From Gigantopelta aegis (taxonomy: Eukaryota > Mollusca > Gastropoda > Neomphalida > Peltospiridae): 64,000 bases of DNA. A program made the translations under genes and the position numbers. The stretch spans positions 47,028,571-47,092,570 of the forward strand of contig NC_054712.1 in assembly GCF_016097555.1 (NCBI RefSeq). Direction: 5' to 3'. Shown here one piece after another: positions 57,401 to 64,000 of the stretch. The notes beneath the pieces were generated by a model. That model was not told the origin of the DNA. It searched no databases and was given only the letters and a program-made list of their open reading frames with translations. Every line of letters starts with the position of its first letter. Position 1 is the first letter of the stretch.

Positions 57401-57970
57401 AGAAAATTATGACACTTTATTGCAGGCCTCGAATGTCATAAAGTGAAATATTGTTACCCATTATCATCTAACATTGCCACGATTACTGAAAAACAGTTTT
57501 CTATGGGTTCTGATGATTACACAGAAACTGATGAAACGGAAAAAGTGTTTCCCATCAAATTTAAAACAATGAGGCCTGTATTGTAAACATATTAGATGTT
57601 ATTACAGTTAAGACTAACAAATTTGTTCGTTCATTCAATCAAGCAATCGGTTATCCGATACATACTTCTAGCATACCCTCCGAGTTCTACAGAAATGTCT
57701 GCAGATGACAAACGTCACACTTGTCACATATTGGTTAAAAGTCAGTGATTTCCAGTTTTTACTGAATACTTTTGCAAATGGATATGACAGATGACATTTG
57801 ATTGGTTACTCCAGGTTGCCATGATTACCACTCTCCATGAGCTACTTTTAAAACTGAACCTGGTAGCTCACATCTGGTTGGTTACATCTGGCATCCAATA
57901 CCGGTATTATCGGTCTTCATTGGTTAATTTTACCACTGAATATAGTAGGGGACATCCGACTGGACACACT
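54435..57970. other. 3.5 kb without a recognised gene
   Basis: Uniformly AT-rich. Open frames are short and without family signature. It could include a long 3' UTR of a minus-strand transcript, but nothing in the sequence proves it. Confidence 0.4.
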
Positions 57971-57975
57971 TGCTG

Positions 57976-58064
57976 CTAAGATGACCTAGATTTGGCTGAT
58001 GGTAAATGGGGATCTCTGTCTTCATGCATGGCCCAGCCAATGAGATTACTGCTGTTGTCGGAAC
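57976..58064 (-). CDS. Candidate terminal exon on the minus strand
   Basis: After TTTATTTCTGTCAACAG the minus strand can read SDNSSNLIGWAMHEDRDP and HLPSAKSRSS before TAG, entry phase 1. The composition is coding-like and the acceptor is good. It could be the last exon of a separate gene or an alternative end of the SAM-domain gene. However, none of the SAM-gene exits seen in the window leaves phase 1 except the upstream array donor. Unproven. Confidence 0.25.
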
Positions 58065-58250
58065 CTGTTGACAGAAATAAACAATCCACATATTTATAAA
58101 GTAAACAAACGTGAGCACTTTCACGAAAGTGGTCTATATCGAATAATACTTTACTATTATTTAATACAGATAGATATTAAAAACAAGTCTTTGTAAAAGA
58201 CCATTCATTCTAAATATACAGACATCTTCAGGGATGAGAATTATAGGATA

Positions 58251-58522
58251 TTAAAGGGACATTCCTGAGTTTGCTGCATTGTAAGATGTTTCTGACTAAT
58301 GAAATATTTCTACGATTAAACTTACATATTAAATATATTTTCTTGTTTAGAATATCAGTGTCTGTATATTCAATGTGTTTCTGGTCATCTTAATATTTGT
58401 TTAGAAGCCCAAACTGGATTTTGTCTTCAAATAATTTCTTACGTACAAAAAAAATATATTTTAGGAACTAAAGTGAAATTTAACCTAGTACAGATATTAG
58501 AAATACCAGAAACACGTTTAAA
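58251..58522. mobile_element. TTAA MITE family 1, right-truncated copy
   Basis: Matches 810-1085 from TTAAAGGGACATTCCTGAG through CCAGAAACACGTTTA. The right terminal repeat is missing. Confidence 0.8.
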
Positions 58523-58561
58523 GTCGGGTTACAGAAATCCAACATATTTTCACCAATTTGT

Positions 58562-59168
58562 TTAACCTCTTCACCGACTAATGACATACATCGTACATTC
58601 TCTGTCCACGGCTGGCAATGCTGTGTGACCCAATACAACTTACTGTTGTTTGTGTGCCTTGTACAGCAGAATAACTACAGTTAGTCCATTGGGTTATTCT
58701 CCTTTACTCTGTTTTTTCTGTGTGAAACCAGTTCAAGCCCTTTACTTATGATTTGCAGGGGTGGCAGGATGTAGCCCGGTGGTAGAGTGCTCGCCTGCTG
58801 TGAGGTCAGCCTGGGATCAATTCCCTTCGGTGGGCCCATTGGGCTATTTCTCGTTTCAGATAGTGCACCATGTCTGGTATATCAAGGTCATGATATGTGC
58901 TGTCTGTGGGATGGTGCATATAAAAGATCCCTTACTACTAATGTAAAAATGTGGCAGGTTTCCTCTCTATAATTATATGTCAAAATTACCAAATGTTTGA
59001 CATCCAGCAGCCGACATTCATTAAATCAATGTGCTCTAGTGGTGTCCTTAAACAAAACAAACTTTAACTTTATCATTTGCATAAATAGCACGAAAGTTTT
59101 TGACTAATATAGCATAGTAAAATCATAGCAGTGAAGACATAGCAAATTGTTGACAGTGAAGAGGTTAA
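58562..59168. mobile_element. TTAA MITE family 4 carrying a SINE
   Basis: TTAACCTCTTCAC at the left is mirrored by GTGAAGAGGTTAA at the right, with TTAA at both ends. Without the SINE the element would be about 280 bp. Confidence 0.75.
58758..59074 (+). mobile_element. SINE family B, full length, with 7-bp target duplication
   Basis: ATTTGCA flanks both sides (58751-58757 and 59075-59081). tRNA-like head with A box TAGCCCGGTGGTAGAG and B box GGGATCAATTCCC, then the shared body, the block TGTCAAAATTACCAAATGTT and the tail GTCCTTAAACAAAACAAAC. It is the clearest family B copy. Confidence 0.92.
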
Positions 59169-59223
59169 ATGACTTTGGATCAAGCTAAAATCCTCTATTC
59201 AAAAGGTCAGTAAATAGAGTACA

Positions 59224-59316
59224 TTAAGAAGGCTCACTTCCGTCAGTTATCACTCGGGCTCTCATAGTCGTCTGAAATGTTGCCATGCTGTCGTGAAACT
59301 GCTGTCGTTCGCGACC
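59224..59316 (-). CDS. ANKS6: SAM gene, last exon
   Basis: Acceptor CTGTTTTTTTCAG, phase 0, 30 codons then TAA at 59224-59226. Begins [14 protein letters not shown]. Confidence 0.8.
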   Translation of the reverse strand, partial: GRERQQFHDSMATFQTTMRARVITDGSEPS

Positions 59317-60679
59317 CTGAAAAAAACAGTTGAACAGATGAACATTAGTGACAAACTGCATATACATGTACCACAACTGTTCAAAGAGTTGACCTAGCTC
59401 AAATGCATAAACGTACGAGACAGGTGGGGCAACTGACACCACCCGCCCCCCCCTCTCCATGGCTGAAGCAAATCTTCAAAAAGCAGGCAAAAATGTTAGA
59501 GATATTCGGGTGAAATGTGCTAACCTAAGACCTTTTCAACAGGCATTTCCATTTTCTACCAGCAATATTAGTTGTAATACATTTAAAATGTGTAGTGTCA
59601 AGTCAGTGTTAAACGTGCACATTCAGAACAAGCTATTGTAGCGCACGCCTGTCCTTGCCACAGGTGCCGACCTGTGTAGTGAATTATTTGCAACCCTATA
59701 TAGCCGTTTGGCAGTAAGGCCAATATGAATAAATGTTGTTAAACACAATAAATTGAATGTGTAACAGCCTAACCCATTTGAGGTTCATGCACACTATCCT
59801 GGGCACACACCTAAGCAGGGAACATTTTGTTTTTGAAAATCTTGATTTTGAGTGATATTTCTAGTTGACTGATAATTGATTAGCAACTAATGTTAAATAT
59901 TTTAAAATTGTGTAGCGATCTCTGAAACTGGCGAATCGCGACACGATACTGAACAAAATATTCCCTACTAAGTTAATGGGCTGTCTGTCGAAGACAACGT
60001 TAATGGTTACTGGTTAGTTAACTAGGAGAGAGAGGTCAGTGTAGTATTTTCACACCTTTGTACTGAGCTGGCTACAGCTTTTCGAAACCATGTTAGCGCT
60101 ACAATATCATAACATAATCGTAGGCTATGACATCACTACAACATCCCCAATAGTATCGGCAATGATGGTTTTATTGATTGAAACATATTTTATTGCTTTT
60201 TAAAGAACAAATGGATTAAGCACAAGTTACACAACTTAATAGGCCTTCCCCGATAGTATCGGCAATGATGGTTTTAGGATACCATAGTGCTATGATAGGT
60301 CCAAAAATATGAGCCTGTGGTCTGAAGTCAGTATAGGGCTATAAGTTCAAAACCTACCAGCTTTTGAACTAATGGATTAGCCACTACACCAAAGAAGTTG
60401 GTCTTATTTAATAACATTCATGAATAATAAGCTCTACTGACCTTTCCCGTGTTAAGTTCTGTAATTGCAGTAAGGATCTGTCGCCGAGATTCATTATGAA
60501 CAATCCCGAGTTCTGTGAGGTCTCCGTCGGTAAGCGTGAGGAATGCTTCCATGTCAACCTAAAACAAAAAACCAGTTTCATTAGAATACTAAACATATGC
60601 AATTCTTTTTGTGGAATTGGAAAATAATTTCTGCTTCTACATTTCAATCTGTAAACTTTCCCTTCTCATTTTGTCAATG

Positions 60680-60777
<98 letters not shown>

Positions 60778-60933
60778 TTTATATTCCCATTCCCATAGAT
60801 ACACATATGTATACACATTTAACCTATATTTTTAGATAGTGTCTCTGGTGATTACCATAACTTACTTCCTGCTCCTCAAAGATAGGATGGTATTTCTCTA
60901 GGGAGAGTTTCTTCAGAATACCCGAGATTTCAT
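59224..60933 (-). CDS. ANKS6: SAM-domain C-terminus, ANKS6-like, last three exons
   Basis: Exons complement 60866-60933, 60442-60558 and 59224-59316 join in phase 0. They read [60 protein letters not shown], then [19 protein letters not shown] and [11 protein letters not shown]-stop. The first part is a complete SAM helix bundle. The combination of [19 protein letters not shown] and the short GRERQ tail matches my memory of ANKS6 (ankyrin repeats plus C-terminal SAM), a scaffold of the ciliary inversin compartment that binds ANKS3 and NEK8. ANKS3 or a related SAM protein is the alternative. Exon 1 here enters in phase 1 (one base from upstream plus AT = Asp). The ankyrin part lies beyond 64000. 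Confidence 0.72.
59440..59745 (+). repeat. Family R copy with a 77-bp SINE-like insertion
   Basis: Family R blocks at 59475-59590 and 59682-59745 (CTATATAGCCGTTTGGCAGT). They are split by 59598-59674, flanked on both sides by TGTAGTG (59591-59597, 59675-59681). The insert matches the antisense of family D (AGCGCACGCCTGTC). Confidence 0.75.
59750..60400. other. Last intron region of the SAM gene, no firm feature
   Basis: Contains a family C scrap (about 59762-59815, GAGGTTCATGCACACTATCC) and a direct duplication of about 30 bp (CGATAGTATCGGCAATGATG near 60250, a near copy at about 60150). Confidence 0.45.
60442..60558 (-). CDS. ANKS6: SAM gene, penultimate exon
   Basis: Acceptor TTGTTTTAG and donor GGGAAAG/GTCAGT. 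117 bp, 39 codons, phase 0 on both sides. Encodes the core and last helix of the SAM domain. Confidence 0.85.
60683..60777. repeat. (GA)n microsatellite
   Basis: About 45 GA units with one AAAG interruption, in the intron between the first two SAM exons. Confidence 0.97.
60866..60933 (-). CDS. ANKS6: SAM gene, antepenultimate exon
   Basis: Acceptor TTTCCTTTCAG (60934 upward) and donor GAGCAGGAA/GTAAGT. 68 bp, 22 codons plus two bases. The acceptor is only about 35 bp from the edge of the 39-bp array. Confidence 0.8.
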
Positions 60934-60967
60934 CTGAAAGGAAATAAATATACACATACACAAATAT

Positions 60968-63900
60968 ACACTCAGACCAGGTAAAACACTCACCACTGTG
61001 AGTTGATTCAATCAGACAATGTAAAACACTCACCACTGTGAGTTGATTCAATCAGACAATGTAAACACCACTGAGTTGATTCCCTCAGACAATGTAAAAC
61101 ACTCACCACTGCGAGTTGATTCACTCAGACCAGGTAAAACACTCACCACTGTGAGTTGATTCCCTCAGACAATGTAAACACTCACCACTGTGAGTTGATT
61201 CCCTCAGACAATGTAAACACTCACCACTGCGAGTTGATTCACTCAGACCAGGTAAAACACTCACCACTGTGAGTTGATTCCCTCAGACAATGTAAACACT
61301 CACCACTGTGAGTTGATTCCCTCAGACAATGTAAACACTCACCACTGTGAGTTGATTCCCTCAGACAATGTAAACACTCACCACTGTGAGTTGATTCCCT
61401 CAGACAATGTAAAACACTCACCACTGTAAGTTGATTCCCTCAGACAATGTAAAACACTCACCACTGTGAGCTGATTCCCTCAGACAATATAAAACACTCA
61501 TCACTGAGTTGATTCCCTCAGACAATCTAAAACACTCACCACTGTGAGTTGATTTCCTCAATGTAAAACACTCATCACTGTGAGTTGATTTCCTCAGACA
61601 ATGTAAACACTCATCACTGTGAGTTGATTCCCTCAGATAATGTAAACACTCACCACTGTGAGTTGATTCCCTCAGATAATGTAAACACTCACTACTGTGA
61701 GTTGATTCCCTCATACAATGTAAACACTCACCACTGTGAGTTGATTCCCTCAGACAATGTAAACACTCACCACTGTGAGTTGATTCCCTCATACAATGTA
61801 AACACCACTGTGAGTTGATTTCCTCAGACAATGTAAAACACTCATCACTGTGAGTTGATTCCCTCAGACAATGTAAACACTCACCACTGTGAGTTGATTC
61901 CCTCAGATAATGTAAACACTCACCACTGTGAGTTGATTCCCTCAGACAATGTAAACACTCACCACTGTGAGTTGATTCCCTCAGACAATGTAAACACTCA
62001 CCACTGTGAGTTGATTCCCTCAGATAATGTAAACACTCACACTCACCACTGTGAGTTGATTCCCTCAATGTAAACACTCACCACTGTGAGTTGATTCCCT
62101 CAGACAATGTAAACACTCACCACTGTGAGTTGATTCCCTCAGACAATGTAAACACTCACCACTGTGAGTTGATTCCCTCATACAATGTAAACACCACTGT
62201 GAGTTGATTTCCTCAGACAATGTAAAACACTCATCACTGTGAGTTGATTCCCTCAGACAATGTAAACACTCACCACTGTGAGTTGATTCCCTCAGACAAT
62301 GTAAACACTCACCACTGTGAGTTGATTCCCTCAGACAATGTAAACACTCACCACTGTGAGTTGATTCCCTCAGATAATGTAAACACTCACCACTGTGAGT
62401 TGATTCCCTCAGACAATGTAAACACTCACCACTGTGAGTTGATTCCCTCAGACAATCTAAAACACTCATCACTGAGTTGATTTCCTCAGACAATCTAAAA
62501 CACTCACTCACCACTGTGAGTTGATTCCCTCAGATAATGTAAACACTCACCACTGTGAGTTGATTCCCTCAGATAATGTAAACACTCACTACTGTGAGTT
62601 GATTCCCTCAGACAATCTAAAACACTCACCAGAGTTGATTCCCTCAGACAATGTAAACACTCACCACTGTGAGTTGATTCCCTCAATGTAAACACTCACC
62701 ACTGTGAGTTGATTCCCTCATACAATGTAAACACTCACCACTGTGAGTTGATTCCCTCAGACAATGTAAACACTCACCACTGTGAGTTGATTCCCTCATA
62801 CAATGTAAACACTCACCACTGTGAGTTGATTCCCTCAGACAATGTAAAACACTCACCACTGTGAGTTGATTCCCTCAGACAATGTAAACACTCACTACTG
62901 TGAGTTGATTCCCTCAGACAATGTAAACACTCACTACTGTGAGTTGATTCCCTCAGACAATGTAAACACTCACCACTGTGAGTTGATTCCCTCAGACAAT
63001 GTAAACACTCACCACTGTGAGTTGATTCCCTCAGATAATGTAAACACTCACTACTGTGAGTTGATTTCCTCAGACAATGTAAACACTCACCACTGTGAGT
63101 TGATTCCCTCAGACAATGTAAAATACTCAACACTGTGAGTTGATTCGCTCAGATAATGTAAACACTCACCACTCGAGTTGATTCGCTCAGACAATCTAAA
63201 ACACTCACCACTGCGAGTTGATTCCCTCAGACAATGTAAACACTCACCACTGTGAGTTGATTCCCTCATACAATCTAAAACACTCACCACTGCGAGTTGA
63301 TTCCCTCAGACAATGTAAACACTCACAACTGTGAGTTGATTCCCTCAATGTAAGTTGATTCCCTCAGACAATGTAAACACTCACCACTGTGAGTTGATTC
63401 CCTCATACAATGTAAACACTCACCACTGTGAGTTGATTCCCTCAGACAATGTAAACACTCACCACTGTGAGTTGATTCCCTCAGACAATGTAAACACTCA
63501 CCACTGTGAGTTGATTCCCTCAGACAATGTAAAACACTCACCACTGTGAGTTGATTCCCTCAGACAATGTAAACACTCACTACTGTGAGTTGATTCCCTC
63601 AGACAATGTAAACACTCACTACTGTGAGTTGATTCCCTCAGACAATGTAAACACTCACCACTGTGAGTTGATTCCCTCAGATAATGTAAACACTCACCAC
63701 TGTGAGTTGATTTCCTCAGACAATGTAAACACTCACCACTGTGAGTTGATTCCCTCAGACAATGTAAAATATTCAACACTGCGAGTTGATTCGCTCAATC
63801 TAAAACACTCACCACTCGAGTTGATTCGCTCAGACAATCTAAAACACTCACCACTGCGAGTTGATTCCCTCAGACAATGTAAACACTCACCACTGTGAGT

Positions 63901-64000
63901 TGATTCCCTCATACAATCTAAAACACTCACCACAGTTGATTCCCTCAGACAATGTAAACACTCACAACTGTGAGTTGATTCCCTCAATGTAAACACTCAC
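60968..64000 (-). repeat. Splice-donor minisatellite 3 (39-bp unit, about 75 copies)
   Basis: On the minus strand the unit reads GAATCAACTCACAGTG/GTGAGTGTTTACATTGTCTGAGG (two pieces of one 39-bp period). Variants with an extra A give 40 bp, and shortened forms also occur. Almost every unit keeps GTG/GTGAGTG, a strong 5' splice site. The array fills the intron upstream of the SAM exon and runs off the window. The frame that fits the SAM exon (E-S-T-H-S-D with the next exon) is open across most units. Blocks of about 389 bp (61801 and 62190) and about 650-685 bp (62840 and 63525) are duplicated almost exactly. Confidence 0.93.

Noticed and set aside
61239-63996. Many open frames on both strands rich in Cys and His
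   Set aside because: Read-out of the 39-bp array. Only the possible in-frame extension of the SAM gene is noted, as a finding.
60968-64000. CRISPR-like array
   Set aside because: Units are contiguous with no unique spacers, and the genome is clearly eukaryotic.

Overview
This is a 64 kb piece of an animal nuclear genome, AT-rich and full of short repeats. A mollusc is most likely, because the window is saturated with several tRNA-headed SINE families of a kind I associate with gastropods and bivalves, alongside many short terminal-inverted-repeat elements (MITEs). The species cannot be named from the sequence. Genes are few, split by large introns, and flanked by transposon debris.

Layout. 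0-2.6 kb: a pogo/Tigger transposase scrap, a TTAA-flanked MITE and the last exon of a beta-tubulin gene (+). 7.3-19.5 kb: a complete seven-exon gene for a valacyclovir-hydrolase-like (BPHL) serine hydrolase (+), with a one-base frame break in exon 3. 22.7-25.5 kb: a two-exon gene (-) for a probable mitochondrial helical-repeat (PPR-like) protein, convergent with BPHL. 34.0-34.8 kb: a single-exon leucine-rich-repeat membrane protein (+). 38.4-40.9 kb: a large fold-back element. 42-45 kb: a LINE tail, a broken cysteine-rich multicopy gene and tandem repeats. 45.9 kb: an intact tRNA-Lys(TTT) gene (-). 48.7 kb: an orphan terminal exon (+). 59.2-64 kb: the last three exons (-) of a SAM-domain gene that looks like ANKS6, whose upstream intron is filled by a 3 kb minisatellite running off the window.

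The most striking pattern is that the three large minisatellites (about 45, 48 and 39 bp units) all carry a 5' splice site in nearly every unit. Two begin in the last coding bases of a BPHL exon (exons 2 and 6) and run across the exon/intron border. The third sits directly upstream of the SAM exon and carries a donor in the phase that exon needs. For the exon 6 and SAM arrays the units are multiples of three and stay open in the host frame, so alternative donor choice could in principle lengthen the protein in fixed steps. All three show recent higher-order duplication.

The genes have no evident joint function (cytoskeleton, small-ester hydrolysis, probable mitochondrial RNA metabolism, cell-surface recognition, probable ciliary scaffold). 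All exon models are read by eye from reading frame, splice motifs and remembered family sequences, so boundaries marked as inferred need transcript support. Repeat boundaries are approximate to a few bases unless a target-site duplication is quoted.
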